Below, piece by piece: positions 11,301 to 24,329 of a stretch of 64,000 nt of DNA (within the stretch, counting starts at the first letter, position 1; each line of letters starts with the position of its first letter). The stretch lies in NCBI RefSeq assembly GCF_020360975.1, contig NW_025408667.1, positions 5,890,001-5,954,000 of the forward strand, given 5' to 3'. A program made the translations under genes and the position numbers. Under the pieces are notes generated by a model, which was given only the letters and a program-made list of their open reading frames with translations, was not told where the DNA came from and made no database searches. This DNA comes from Hirsutella rhossiliensis. Lineage: Eukaryota > Ascomycota > Sordariomycetes > Hypocreales > Ophiocordycipitaceae.

Positions 11301-12239
11301 AAGATTATACCCCTATAAATATTAGCCTATTAAAGGGATAAGACCCTAGCACTCCCTATTTAACTTCCCTTTAAGTATACTTTAAAGCTTTATAAAAGCT
11401 TAAATTATCTAATTAAGTATCTTCTTTAATTATAATTAATTTAAATTTTTATTTTTCCCTTTTAAAGTAAAGGCCGCTAGTTATATAACTTTAGTAAAGA
11501 TAAAGAGGTATAGAGTAAAGAAATCTCTAAGACTTATATTAATAACCTAAGACCCTTAGAGCTATATATAAGACCGATAATTAAATAATTATATAGTTAA
11601 TTACTTTATTAATCCTTAGCTATATACTATATATTCTTTAAGTATATACCTTTATTCCTATTAAAACTAGTTTCTAAGGCGTAAACTTATTATTCCGTTC
11701 TATTTATATAGCGATAAGTAGCTTTATAAAGCTAAGAATACTTAGAGGATAATAGTACTATTTAGAAAAAATAAAATCTAGGGATTTAATAATTAAAGTA
11801 ATAACTACCTTAATAGCTAAAGTTAGAAACCTAATAAGGTAATAGGCTTACTAAGAAATAAATAATTAGATAATACCTTTACTAATAGTAAAGGAAAAGT
11901 AATAAGCTAATACTAAAAAACCCTAAGCTCTTATTATTAGCCTTATAACCTTTAATACTAACGACTTAGTTAAGAAACTATAATCCTTATATAATACTTT
12001 AAAAGATATAAATAATAATAATAGCGTAATCTAAACTATTTTAGAACCTTACTAAGACCTCTTACTTATATATATACTAATAATACTAATATAGGTACTA
12101 ATAAGGGATACCTTAATAACCTTAACCTTAGCTCTTTTTTATATAGTAGCTTATAGAGAACGCTTACCTCCTTTTAATAAATAAGAAAGTAAGTAATAAG
12201 ATAGTTATAATAAGATATCCTTTAACTTTAAAAGCTCTA

Positions 12240-13500
12240 ACTTTAAATTTTATAACCTTATAATCTATAAGTATATTATATTTAGAAACGCTAGCTATTA
12301 AGAGGGGTTATTTAATCCTACTACTAGCAATACTAAAAAAATTAAGGTAGATATTAATAAGATTACTAATAAACTTAGAGATATACTTACTAAAAGCTAA
12401 GATAACCTTATAAGAAGACTCTACTAACTATAACTCTTACTTATTAGTAAATTTAATAGTAAAAACGTAATTAAATTTCTTAAGAAGTTTAAATAAGAGA
12501 TATATATTAACTATATTTATAATAAAGATAAAATAAACTAGCTTAAAGTCTATATCTCCTTTATATAAGCCCTTACTATTAAAATTCTTATAGATAGACT
12601 TACTTAAAAAGAAGTAAAAAAGAGACTCTTTTAATACTACTATATATATAATATTAAATAACTAGAAACTACTAACGACCGCTTAAACTATTATAATATT
12701 AAAAAGCCTAAGATTATTATAAAAGTTATAAAATAGCTAAGTCTTTACTTATACTTATAATATAAGGTATAACTTAATAGCTAGGAAGAATCTATAGTTT
12801 AAAGTTATACTTTATTTACTATATAATATTAAAGGAACTTATTATTAAAGTTATAAAGAGAAATAAAAAGATATTTAAAGTTATCTTAAAACTCCTATAT
12901 AAAAGCCTTTTCTATATAATTAATAACTACTTAGTACCTTACTAAAACGTTAAGTAATAAGATATAGTATTTAAAGTCTATAATTAAAAGCTTAAGAACC
13001 TAAAGAAAGACTAGCTTTTTAGGGAAATTAATAAAGTAATAAAGGAAGCTAAATTTAATAAGGGTAAAGAAAAACTTTTTAAAGAGTTAAAGAAAATAAA
13101 TAAGAAACTTAGATAGCCTATAAAGAAGATCTTAGACTTAATAAAAGCCTTTAAAGATATAAAGATTAACCTTACTTACTAGTAAAAGTAGATATTTAAT
13201 TAGCTTAATAGGGAATAAAAACGTATTAATAGTAAAAGCTATTTTTTAAGTTATAAATAAAGAGGTAGTATAAATACTATTAGATTTTACTACATATTTA
13301 ATTAATATATATAGTTTTAGGTTAATACTTTTAACTAGCTTAAGAGATACTTTTATTATAGTAAAGAAAGATACTACCTTAATAAGTATAAGGTATACTC
13401 TTAGGACTATAAGATTAGATTTATAATATATAAAGTAGTAAATAAGACTCTTTACTTTAAAAGAAAAGATAATAAAAGTATAATTCCCTTAGTACTTATT
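12240..13500 (+). pseudogene. RIPed retroelement gag-like relic
   Basis: Reading through the stops that RIP would create gives a gag-like order: a charged helix-rich segment near 12350-12780, and near 13340-13410 a zinc-knuckle-like pattern in which most cysteines read as tyrosine (Y-x2-Y-x4-Y-x4-Y), as expected from TGC/TGT to TAC/TAT changes. The superfamily (Ty3 or Ty1) cannot be told. This is inference from pattern, not from an intact frame. Confidence 0.4.
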
Positions 13501-13799
13501 ATTAAGTTTTCTTAAATAAGTATATATATTTAAAGGCTTATTATATACTAAGTATATATATAGCTAGACTCCTTTATATTACTACTTATAAAATAAGTTA
13601 AAGCTATAGTTATATTATCTTACTTAAATTAAGCTATTAGTAAAATAGAATTTAGTTTCTTAAACTAGTTTTAAAGATATAAAAGCTTATATAAGTAAAA
13701 GCTAAGGAGTTTAAAAGTAAGCGATATAAGAAAAGAAATAAGAAGAATATTAGTTATTATAATTATAAATAATATATAATAAAGCAATATATAAAATTA

Positions 13800-14790
13800 A
13801 ATAGAAAACTTCTTATAAAACTAATATATACCTATAGCGGGTATATATTATAACTAAAATACTAACTAATACTAAGAATTAATTTAATAGTATTAATTAC
13901 CTTTAGTAATAATACTATACTAAGGCTAAGGGGTAGGTAGACGTAGTAGTAGCCCTTAACGTACTAGGCTTAATTAAAGTATATAGCGCGAAGAGACGCT
14001 ACTTAAATTTATATACCTTAATAAGGTAAGTTAATAAACCTAAAGTAGCGATACGATATTAGCCTAAGCGCCGAGCGACCCTATAATAAACTTATAGGCT
14101 TTATCCTAAGCGGATAGTTTAGTAAAGTATAGGTAATAGTTAAACGGCTCTTTAAGGTAAAGAGCCGCGCTAGTAGCGTATCGTTAGTAGTACTCCGAGT
14201 AGATAAGAGCTTTAAAATAATAATCTAGGATACTATTAAAGAGGCAGTTAAAAAAGAACTCTACCTAGGCATCGCTTTAGGCCTAGGGGGCCCTAAGTAA
14301 ACCTAGGCCGCGGTCGTAGCTAAAACTAAAGGACCGACCTAATATAAAGCTATAGTAAAATAGGTCTTACCGCGCTATAAACGCGAGATTATTATAGTCC
14401 TTATAAGAGCACCGCCTAAAATCTTAAGCCGCGAACTAAAGGATATAGTAAAGGTAGTAAATACGGCCTTAAAAGCTATAAGCGCTATAGCGGCGAGGCG
14501 CCTTTAAAGTAGAAATATTATAGTTATATTTAATACCGCGGCGAGAGCCTACTAAAATAACTAAGGCTAGGTTAAGGCCGTATTTAGACTAAAGGCTATA
14601 ATTACCTACCGCGCGTATATAGTAGTCGCTAAGAATATCCCTTTAAGGGTAGCGATAGTAGATAAGGAGCGATTACTTTATAAGATTATAGAGGCAAATA
14701 AAGTCGAGGTCTTCTAGGCTTAGGCGCTATACTCTTAATCTAAGATATCGACGGCGATAACTATACTTATTAAGGTCGGTAGCTTAAAGG
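13800..14790 (+). mobile_element. RIPed Tad-type ORF1 segment, copy B
   Basis: Nearly colinear with copy C over about 985 bases, from the shared start near 13805 to the shared AGCTTAAAGGAGG near 14780. It is less mutated than copy C in places and keeps GCGC-rich words. Pre-mutation codons of the RYK-type, LKDIV and ARRLQ-like order match Tad-type ORF1 proteins. Copy B ends before the zinc-knuckle region. Confidence 0.65.
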
Positions 14791-15157
14791 AGGTATAAGA
14801 ATATACCCTTATATTCCTATTTTACTGCCTTAAAGTTTAATAAGTACTAAAGAAAGTTAGGTTTATAACTAATATAATTAGTATAATATAACTAGCTTAA
14901 GGACTATTTAATTAATAAACTTTAAAGGTAATAAAACTAAGGAAAGATAAATTTATTATATAGGAAGTAATACTTTTAATAAGAGACTAAGAGATAACTT
15001 TAAAGGACCTTATAGCGATTCCTATAATATATATGAATATAGTCCTTATACCCTTTTACTTACTTAAGTATATATAAGACCTACCTTATATTTAAGTATA
15101 ACTTAGTAGCTAGAAAGGTAAAGTTTTATACGCTTTAATTAATACTAAGTTTAAGTA

Positions 15158-16500
15158 AAAAACTTCTTATAAAACTAATATATACTTATAGTAAGTATAT
15201 ATTATAACTAAAATACTAACTAATACTAGGAATTAATTTAGCGGTATTAATTACTCTTAGTAATAATACTATACTAAGGCTAAGGGGTAGGTAGATATAG
15301 TAGCGGCTCTTAATATACTAAGCTTAATTAAAGTATATAGTATAAAGAGACGCTACTTAAATTTATATACCTTAATAAAGTAAGTTAATAAACCTAAAGT
15401 AGCGATATAATACTAGCTTAAGCGCTAAGCGACCTTATAGAAAAAGTAGTATATAATAAACTCGTAGGCTTTATCTTAAGTATATAGTTTAGTAAGGTAT
15501 AAGTAGTAGTCGAATAGCTCTTTAAGGTAAAGAGCTGCGCTAGTAGCGCGTTATTAATAGTACTTTACGCGGATAAGAGCTTTAAGAGAATAATCTAAGA
15601 AGTAATTAAAGAGGTAGTTAAAGAAGAACTCCGCCTAGGTATTACTTTAGGCCTAGGGGGCCCTAAGCGAACCTAGGCCGCGGTCGTAGCTAAGACTAAG
15701 GGACCGACTTAATATAAAGCTATAGTAAAGTAGGTCCTACTATACTATAAATATAAGATTATTATAGTTCTTACTAAGGTATTACTTAAAGTCCTAAGCT
15801 ATAAATTAAAGGATATAGTAAAGGTAGTAAATATAGCCTTAAAAGCTATAAGTACTATAGCGGTAAAGCGCCTTTAAAGTAAAGATATCGCGGTTATATT
15901 TAATACTACGGCGAGAGCCTATTAAAGGGACTAAGGCTAGGTTAAGGCTATATTTAGATTAAAGGCTATAATTACCTACTATACGTATATAGTAATCGCT
16001 AAGAATATCCCTTTAAGGGTAGTAATAGTAAATAAAGAGTAATTACTTTATAAGATTATAAAAGTAAATAAAGTTAAGGTCTTTTAAGCCTAAGCGCTAT
16101 ACCTTTAATCTAAGATACTAATAGTAACGACTATACTTATTAAGGTCGGTAGCTTAAAGGAGGCTAATAAGCTCTATAACCTAAGCTTAGTCCTTAAGGT
16201 ATAAATCTTTTAATATAAACCTTATAATAAGTCGGTCTAACTATAAAGGTACTATAATTATTATAAGTATAGCTATATTACTAAATAGTATATATTAATA
16301 TAACTTTATAGCTAGTATAAGAGTATAGTATATAATAAAGGTAAGGATAAATATAAGGCTAAGAAGGGTAAAATCCCTTATAACTATATCTTATACTAAG
16401 AGGACTACTTATTATAAACCTAGACTTACTTTATAGTAAATAAAGCCTAGGAAAAAGTAAGGGAAAACTACTTATAATAACCTTAATAGTTCGCGAATAC
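15158..16500 (+). mobile_element. RIPed Tad-type ORF1 segment, copy C, with zinc knuckles
   Basis: It shares the first part with copy B and then continues 350 bases further. Around 16240-16420 the frame shows repeated Tyr/Tyr pairs with KYG-like and KGKDK words where Tad-type LINE ORF1 proteins carry CCHC knuckles; stops and Cys-to-Tyr changes are those RIP makes. The ORF1 protein of Tad-like LINEs binds element RNA. The reverse transcriptase is not seen downstream within the tract. Confidence 0.65.
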
Positions 16501-17515
16501 CTAGATATATACTAAGTAATAAGTGCTCCCTACTATCGAAACCTAGGGCGTTCTTAAATCGACCGCGGTTTAAAAGTAAGGACTAAGTAGACCGCGCTAA
16601 GATAATAAGTTAAGCTTAAAACACCTACTAGCTAGTAGGGCTAGGAAGGCCGAACTAAGTATAAATAATATTTATAGGTATAGTAAATAAAAAAGCGCTA
16701 AGAGATAAAGCGCCTCCCTCCTTATATAAACCACCCCTTTTACCTTAACCTTACCTATATATAATTAAAAGTACTATTCTAGAATATATAAAAGAGATAT
16801 AAGCTAGCTTAGTTAGCGCTTTACTACTAAGCTAGCTTTAACTTAATAGTTATTAAAAGGTATAAGTAATAAGCGTAGAATTAAGTAATTAATAACGTAA
16901 GTAAAAAGATCGGTTAAAGGAGTATAGGGTAGGATTTCTTCCGGAATTTATAACGAGTATATAAGGGGCTAAATAAAATATTAAAAGAATAGCGTTATAA
17001 AGGATACTTATAAACTTACTTATTCTATCTACTACTCTTAATAAAATCCTTTATCTTTTATAGACTATTACTCGCCTACTAGTAGACTAATTAGTTAGCT
17101 TTCTAGTATATTCTATAGTACTTAAAAAACTCTATCTATAGTATATCTTCTTAACTTAGTAGGTGGTCTAATTATAACGTAATAGTTAACGTAAGACTAT
17201 AGGTTCTAGTATAAGTAGTAGATTTAACTAGAATGTTCTATACCCTACCTATTCTTATATCGCGGATATCTTTAAAACCGCTAGGCTAAAATAGGTAATA
17301 AGGTATCCGTTCTACTTATAATTAACTTATGCATTTTATATATATTTTATTTTATAAGGATAGGCTTATCTTAACCTACTTTTCTTAAAGGAAGGTATAG
17401 ATATCTAATAGAGGTCTTTATCTTTAAGGGTTATTCCCTTAAACTATATTATAGAGCCTCTTTTTACTAGCTTATTTTATAAAGCCTCCCTATACTTATT
17501 ATTTCTTTATAATAG
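16500..17515. other. End of RIP tract, unassigned
   Basis: AT-rich CA/TG-depleted sequence without recognisable motif. The tract stops abruptly at about 17515, after which GC-rich sequence begins. Confidence 0.5.
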
Positions 17516-19677
17516 TAAAAGTTAAGACGGCTTGTCCGCCTCCGGAAATGGTGGTCTTGGCCCACCACATTCGGTGGTTGCCCCATCGGGCAATCTTCGG
17601 CCCCTCCATTCCCCGCCGCTTCTGCGTCACCCATAAAAGCCCAGGTCCTGCCCAGGTATTCCTCATGTACCATGGATGTTCTTCCCTTTTTCATGTTGAC
17701 TTAGTCATCTTTTTCAACTACGCGCTGTTCCTTCGCCCATCAGTCATTGCCACACGACGAGAATTACCCTCGCAACTACACTTGGGGAGGTTTTGTTCTT
17801 CAGCCTCGCCATATCTGCCACAAAGCCACCGGCGACTCGAAACTTTTTCTCTCTATGGGCTTCCACGATGTCGGCTTCGCGACCGGCTCGCCCACCATCC
17901 TCCTTGGCCGTACAACCAACGCCCCGACATCTCGCCAAAGGAAGAGCACGGCGGATGTGATGCAACTAGATGCGCATTGGTTTGGCTGTTCAAAATTACT
18001 GAATCAGGCAAAGCCACGCCACATGCAATTGCCAATTTCCCTATGCGGATAAGAGTGGCTAGACACCGCGGGCGCTGACTTCGTGCTTCGGTGTTAACGT
18101 TCCTCTACATATCGATTTTGCCTCTCTTGGAAATACGGGATACTCTTAAGAGGCCGAGAAGGTCTATCAATGCGAACGGACCCGGAATAGGAAATGAGGG
18201 CGGAGTCTTGCTCACCCGCTGATGCTTGGTGCAAGAGTAGGGAGGCCTTATCGACATTGACATCAATCGTCGTGCGCAACCGCAAGGATTCTCCGAGAGA
18301 AATCAAGAGAGCAGGAACGCAGCCGGCCCCTAACGCCGAACCGAAATCACATAATCAACAGTTTGACCGGGGTTTTTGGGAGACACACCAATGTCCCATC
18401 TCGTCTCGCCTCTCCCGATCGACTTCTTGGGGCGGCACTGAAGCCTGCGCTGGGCAAGGTTTCCGAATGGCAGGGATCTTCGTCAGTCCTACACCGCCTC
18501 GACCAACGAGTGACGTTTCCTCACGCATTGATGAATGGATCGTCTCTCCGAGCTTGATTCTCATTATGCAGCGGGGGGACGAACCATCGGCTCGCCGGTT
18601 AGGCGGCAGGGATAAATCCCTACGGACTTTTGACCGAACGCGTTGTTGACGGTAAGTATGACGAGGCAGAACTGAAAGAGGATGGACTCGCAGTAGCCTA
18701 CATCCAAGCACGAGGCCCTTACTAATAATCTTGCTCATCAGGCCAAAACACCAACAGGACTTTCCTTTCGAGGGCGCGAGCCTGCCACCGTGGGACAGAC
18801 TGCCGAATCCTCCTGGCTATGAATTAAGATACAGCAACTTTGCAGCTCCGAGCCGATCACGTTTAACCCCCAAATATGGGAAACTGTACCGAGAAGGATC
18901 TGGGTAGGACGCATATCATATCACATGCCCACCGTCGGCGGGCTGGCAGTTTTCCAAGGCACAAATCACCTTGAAGCGTCCTGCACAGCCTGCTTTGTTG
19001 GTACTGGACCGGACCGGGTCCTGGACGATCCTCCCGCCGCTAACCCGTCGTAAAGGGGCGAGGATGGCATTGCAAAACCTGATCGGAGTGACTCAACCGG
19101 GCCTTCTATGGGTAAGCCCGCAGGATGCAATGGCCTTGCCCTGCGAGGTGATATTCCATGTTCGCACCCTTGTGAAAGTGTTGGGACGTGAGCTGTCAGG
19201 GGCCCAAGAGCGTGCAACCAGCGGCGCCCATGGATTCTGCCTTGCGAATCGGTCGGCCCGAATCTCTTTTCGCCGGTCCTGCCAGTCCAAGTAGCTGCAG
19301 CGCTGCAGACTCCGCCATTGGTCGTGCGTTGCAGCTAGAATCAGGCGGGAACGGGAGGTCGATTTAGTCCCCTGTCGTTCCGAGAGCTGACCATCGTCGG
19401 AGCCAAATTTAGTAACCTTCAGGGACAGTGGCAGAGGGAATGACTGATATGGAACGGTCTCGATCCTGCGGCTCCTACCTCTCGGCGATGGAATTGTTTG
19501 CAGAACGACTTGTCCGACCTCAGCTCAAAGTCCCTTGCTACTGGGTATCTGGTTGACGCGCCGCGAGAGGGTGACTGCCCCCCTTGATAAATATGGAAGG
19601 CTTCCCACCTCAGCTTTCCTCTCCCCCTTTCTCATACCTTTAGTACAGACTACGCACGCATCTGGTCTCCAAACATC
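17516..19677. other. Ordinary sequence without a supported gene
   Basis: Normal base composition with several short overlapping open frames on both strands (up to 176 residues), none of which shows a domain, signal peptide or plausible splicing. The last 150 bases are pyrimidine-rich (CTTTCCTCTCCCCCTTTC near 19612) and may be the promoter or leader of the gene starting at 19678. Confidence 0.4.
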
Positions 19678-21435
19678 ATGGCCGCTCCCCTGAAGTTCAA
19701 ACCATATGTTCCCCTGCCGCAAAGGCAGCGAAAGAAAAAACACCCAGATCTCGCGCCCAAGGAGCGTCGTCATGATGCCACGTTACTAGAAACTTGCGGT
19801 GAAGACCACTATTCACAGCATAATGCAGAAGGCTTGTCGAAGATGAACGGTATGCCGCTGAAGGGAAATCGTACTGGAGATAAATTACTGCTGACATTTC
19901 AAAGACCAGGAAGTCGTGATGGCGCTCGATTGGTCCGGCCACGATTGGTCCGATGACATGCAGTTTGTCTCGCACCCCATGAACAGGTGTTATGCTTCCA
20001 ATGCTGGTGGCGAAGAAGTCGACGAACACCTCGGCAGTGCGTTGAAGCCTGCGGCGGCTCAGCTTGCAGCGGACAATCCTCAGGCAATATCAGGTAGTCA
20101 ACCCCTGCCACACTGTTCATTTCGCGGGACTGACAGAATTTTATTCAGGTTCCATCGTACGGGTGGAAGATATCCAGAAGGGGGATAGCAAGGCCACTGA
20201 GAAGTCTCCAACGCTGATGGACCCGGCCGCTCCGGCAGCAGTGATGGTCCCTCCGGCAGATGTTGCCGATGACAATTTGATCCAGACAGCGTTGACCTGG
20301 CCCAAAGCCGGTACCGCCAAGCAGTCGGCGGATCTTTCAAGGCTCGGTATAGACCAACTCAGAGGTCCTCACTACTCCTCCCCTCTTTCCTCGCCGGGCT
20401 CGAGCGCATCTGCTCCTGCACCTGCCAATGCTGAGAGCCTCTCTCTGAAGAGCCTCCTTGATGACGATGCGGGCTTCCAGCATTGGCTAAATGAAGGTCA
20501 ACAGCACGTCATCGCACCGATATCCAACAGGACAAAGCGATTACTGGGGGACAACCATCATGGCAGTGGCGTTGATGATCAACAGGAAACAAAACGTCTA
20601 AAGTTACCCTCCGCGGCTGAACGTCGCACTTTGCTGCATCAACCGGGTGTTTACGATAGTGCCTTGATCCCAGTCGACGATGGGATTGATTTTCAAGACC
20701 AGGACCTCAACTATTGGAGACTCGTCGCCTCAATGGCAGTCACGATCTCGATGACAATCGATCGGCTGTGAGGGCACTTGCCCGCTATCCCACGAGCGGC
20801 TCCCATCCAACCGCGGCTCATCAGGGCGGCCTTATCAGTTCTCCTGCAAGCTTTGGCTCTGACCCTATTGCTTTCTCTTCTGCGACGACGAGTCAACCTC
20901 CCCTAGACGGCACACAGCGGTCGCTGCAAAATGGGCCCCATTCCGCAATATCGTTCCGTGGAACGCAAGAGATGGAACAATCTGGACAATGTAAATCATG
21001 CGCGATTTTTCGTGCAGCTCTCTTTGAAGCACTGTCCTTACTATCCAACCCATTCCCTAAGGATGTTTCGGGCAAGGCAAGGCATAGCCAACCCGTGAGC
21101 AACACTCTGAAGCGGCATTACAACTTGCGCGGAAGGTCTACGGCTCCAGAGAGCAGTCGCAGAGTACCTGCCAACGCAGAGTCTCTGAGTCCTATCGACG
21201 AGAATCGCAATGGGAGTGATAATAGCATTTCTGGTAGCGACGACGAGGACGATCCTCTAATCGTCAAAAGCGGTAAAAGGGAGGTGCTTGCCAAGCGCCG
21301 CCGGTGGTCAGCGCTAGAGGAACGTCGCCTAAGAGCATGGAAGAGGAGAACAAGTCGGAGTCCTGGATCGCTTCCAAGCTCAATCGGACGGTGTCGGCGG
21401 TCAAACAACAGTGGCGCAAAATGAGTGAGGAATAA
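19678..21435 (+). pseudogene. SANT/Myb-like protein gene, three exons, frameshifted
   Basis: The model starts at ATG 19678. Exon 1 is 19678-19849. An intron at 19850-19904 (CTGAC branch, AAG end) is followed by exon 2 at 19905-20093. A second intron at 20094-20148 (GTAGTC, GACTGAC branch, TTCAG end) joins in frame to exon 3 from 20149. Exon 3 is Ser/Pro/Asp-rich and probably disordered. The frame changes near 20700-20760, continuing as ETRRLNGSHDLDDN, and again near 21340 inside a C-terminal helix-turn-helix. The two halves of that domain are KRRRWSALEERRLRAW and SWIASKLNRTVSAVKQQWRK, a SANT/Myb-like pattern in which tryptophans frame a DNA-binding fold. A nuclear role is inferred. The frameshift inside the domain would remove its last helices. 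Confidence 0.6.
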
Positions 21436-22379
21436 TAGTGTACCGCATTTGTAACTATTGAGGGCCAACTCGCTCCTCCTACTTACAGCATGATGGATAA
21501 CATGGACAAATATTCATAGGGCGAACCAAGTAGTATTTTATAAAGCTACTTCAAGCACGCTCCTATCTTACCTCTTCCCGACAAAGCCGTCGTGCAGCCA
21601 ATCTCGAGTACGAAAAGAGCTGGCAGCGAGAATCCCCCGAAGCTTCAGCATCATCCTTCAATTATCTCACCTACACAACACAGCAACCAGAATCTACCCC
21701 TCGGACCTCGGAAATTCACCTGCACATACATTTTCCTGAGCACAGCCCGGGCTCCCTCGAAGTACCCTGAGCCGCCCTGAGCCGATCCTGAGCCGCCCTG
21801 GGCTGCCCTGATGACCTGAGCTGCCCTGAGCTGCCGGATCACCGCCTGAGGCCCTTGGCTGCCCTGAGTTGCCGGTAAACAGCGACAGGCTTTACCCAGC
21901 TTGTGTGCAGGGTATCGACAAAACCATTAATGACTAAGTTGGCACCATTTTCTAAGACACTGATTTCACTCGTTCCCACGCCCAGTACTGAGCGGCTGAA
22001 CATTATGCTGCATGTTTGTCCGAGTCGGCGATACATAGAAGATCTGTGGCTTACCCTGCCTATCGAGCTTGCCAAAGTAGTATTGTCTGTCACACAGACC
22101 AAATGCCATAACTGTCAATTGCGCACCACTTGTTGGAGCGCGCGTTCTACTTTTGGTGCAATAGTTATGAGCCCGGGAGGAGTTCTACGCCAGTTCCTCC
22201 TGGAACTTCCGCCACGCAAAATCAGATCCGATATTCAACCCCGCGCACGTTCGAGCCCTGTGAAGTGAGCAAACCATCACGAAGCGATAGAGCCAGTCCT
22301 GACTGAGGCAGGAGCAGCGAGTCCTAGCAACAAGCTGTGGAGCGCCGGCGTGGCACCTAGCACAGTGGCAGACGGCGGT
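21436..22379. other. Intergenic, with a short GC-rich minisatellite
   Basis: No gene is supported. Apart from the repeat at 21768-21870 the sequence is plain. A 121-residue open frame at 21903-22268 lacks any domain signal. Confidence 0.35.
21768..21870. repeat. Minisatellite, CCTGAGCNGCC-type units
   Basis: Roughly eight imperfect 10-12 base units reading CCTGAGCYGCC or close variants in direct order, with a few short interruptions. No coding role is visible. Confidence 0.6.
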
Positions 22380-23790
22380 AAATCGATTATTCAGCTTGCT
22401 CCACCTTCACGCGACCAAAGGGGTCTGCAAAGAGCGAGTGCTGGAGAGGATGAATCGAGGGGGATACTAGATAGACTGGTGGATAGGATGGATGCATTCT
22501 GCTCCGGGACGGACGGCCTCAGTGGTAGTGAACGGGGACACGTCCGAGCAACAAGTCTTGCCCCAAGCAGGTCTGCCGCAAGGATCACCACTGTCGCCAA
22601 TTGCGTTCCTGTTCTTCAACACAGACTTGGTGCAGAGACGCATCAATGCAAAAGGTGGCGTGATCGCGTTGGTGGACTACTACTCACTCAGCCTCGGTGA
22701 CGGGGCCAACGGCGGAGGCGAACCGAGAGGGCATCCAATCAATCATTGCCGAAGCGCTCCAGTGGGAAAGATGCAGCGGCGCAACGTTTGAAGCGGACAG
22801 AACGACTATCATTCACTTCACAAGAGTAATGGAGCGCACCTGCGACAGCGTCACACCGTTCATGACCAAACGACAAGAGGTCATACCGAAGAGCAGCGTG
22901 AAACTCCTAGGGGTGGTCATGGGCACGAAGCTTTCGGTGCATGGAGCAGATAGTTAGAGCGGCCGCCAAAGGGCTCACGGCCGCATGTCTTTGCGAAGAC
23001 TGAAGACGATATCCTGCAAATGGCGAGAAAACTGTTTGTCGCGACGGTAGCACCAACCATGCACTACGCCTCCAGTGTGTGGATGCAGACGTGCGGCGTG
23101 AGAGAGGCGGCTTAGCTAGACAGGGCCCAGAAGGTTGGGGAACAGGCTGTCACGGAGCCTCCGGCACAGTTGCAACAGTGATAGCCGAGGCTGAGGCCGG
23201 CATCGCATCGTTTCGAGAACGGCACGGTCAAGTCGCGGCGAGGTTCTAGATCAGCCTGCGGACGCTATCAAAGGTCAGAGCGAGCAAGCGACTCGTCTCG
23301 TCGATGCGAAGGATTGCCTCGATCATCGCGGAGTCAGACACAGAGCGAATGGAGATCATCCACGAGTACTCTCTGGCACCACGGAACGACCGCGTCGTGG
23401 GCGAGCGGGATCAGATACAGGTGGTCAAGCCAAACGACGTGGAAGATATCGTCGTCGCCACTCCCAGCTCGCAGAGCGTGGTTGGAATGGGAGGTGTCGT
23501 TCACGACACTAGCCTCAACAGCACGAGCGAGCTGGCCAGCTACTCGGTCACCCTCGGATTGAGGGATGAGCAGAACCGGTACATAGCAGAAATCGCGGCA
23601 GTGGCAACGGCGCTGGCCGGCTGGACTGCGTCGCCGAGATTTGACGATCATGACGAGCAACTGCTCGGCATTGGAGGTAATCAGGCGGGCACGCCAACAG
23701 TCTGGCCAGTGCACAATCCTACAGATATACGACGCATCGATGCAACAGAATCCGGGTGGCGAAAATATGCCTGTCAAACGATTGTCTACA
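22380..23790 (+). pseudogene. Tad-type LINE ORF2 relic: RT palm to RNase H
   Basis: Pieces run in the order of a Tad-clade ORF2. GLPQGSPLSPIAFLFF and DLVQRRINAKG are RT motifs near 22570-22660, and the palm motif region VALVDYYS near 22665-22690 stands where an F-x-DD motif is expected. WVTGPTAEANREGI, SSVKLLGVVMG and a thumb region with APTMHYASSVWM follow by 23080. An RNase H-like segment then runs from VGMGGVVHD to EIAAVATALAG (23490-23625). Several stops and frame changes interrupt it. It is not RIPed. The 5' end is missing. Confidence 0.75.
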
Positions 23791-24025
23791 TCTTTTCGAA
23801 CCCGGCACCAGATGCCCTCATTATGCAGCTGACCAACCAGTGCTTGAATGCTGCTCCGGCCTTGGTGTAGGTCCCTTCTCGTCGCCGCAATCCGATTGTA
23901 AATGTCTCGTTGGCTGGCAAGGTATTCGAATGGTTATGAAGGTATGTTATGATATCCCGAGGACTACCAGACGCCACAAGATCTGAAATATTTGTAGCGT
24001 CGCGCTCTTCGAGTCGGCGATGCAC
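23786..24025 (-). pseudogene. Possible Mutator-type transposase N-terminal scrap
   Basis: A 79-residue frame, MHRRLEERDATNISDLVASG followed by a short helix-turn-helix-like segment, recalls the linker region of fungal MULE transposases. No ends or catalytic core are nearby. It could also be chance. Confidence 0.2.
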
Positions 24026-24329
24026 TGGGCGCGCCGACGGGTCCCCGCTTGGTGAGTGGTTGTGCTCAGCGCACTCCTTGTCTGGTCGATGGCTGAGAGT
24101 CCAAGTGTGTCCATCTAGTGACTCTTTAGCTAATATTGAGAACTTGTAACCCGTTTTGCGACTAGAGGTTTGGCGTGCTCGTTCGACTGTGTCTTCGGTG
24201 GCAGTCTGTTCCGGTCGCAGGCGTACACTATTTTACCCTCCCATTTGGAGTCTTCTGGAGGCGGTGATGGTGTCGGGAAGAAAGACAGACATCAGATATG
24301 TGTCAATTGCAGCGAGCGCGTTCCACTTT

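Larger units (their letters stand above)
6720..17515. repeat. RIP-mutated AT-rich tract (about 10.8 kb)
   Basis: Whole 60-base lines contain no CA and no TG, while TA is greatly over-represented and CG is retained. This is the result expected of repeat-induced point mutation, which converts CpA to TpA on either strand. Both strands are affected and no long open frame survives. The borders are sharp at about 6720 and 17515. Only 10610-11080 inside the tract has frequent CA/TG. Recognisable contents are listed separately: a short LTR element, three Tad-type ORF1 segments, one gag-like segment and one solo-LTR-like insertion. Confidence 0.9.

Noticed and set aside
6720..17515. Centromere or mitochondrial insert as explanation for AT-richness
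   Set aside because: The dinucleotide pattern (loss of CA/TG with CG kept) and readable retroelements inside fit RIP, not a generic AT bias.
17548..18738. ORFs of 127-176 residues on both strands
   Set aside because: They overlap each other, have unremarkable composition, and show no motif or intron support.
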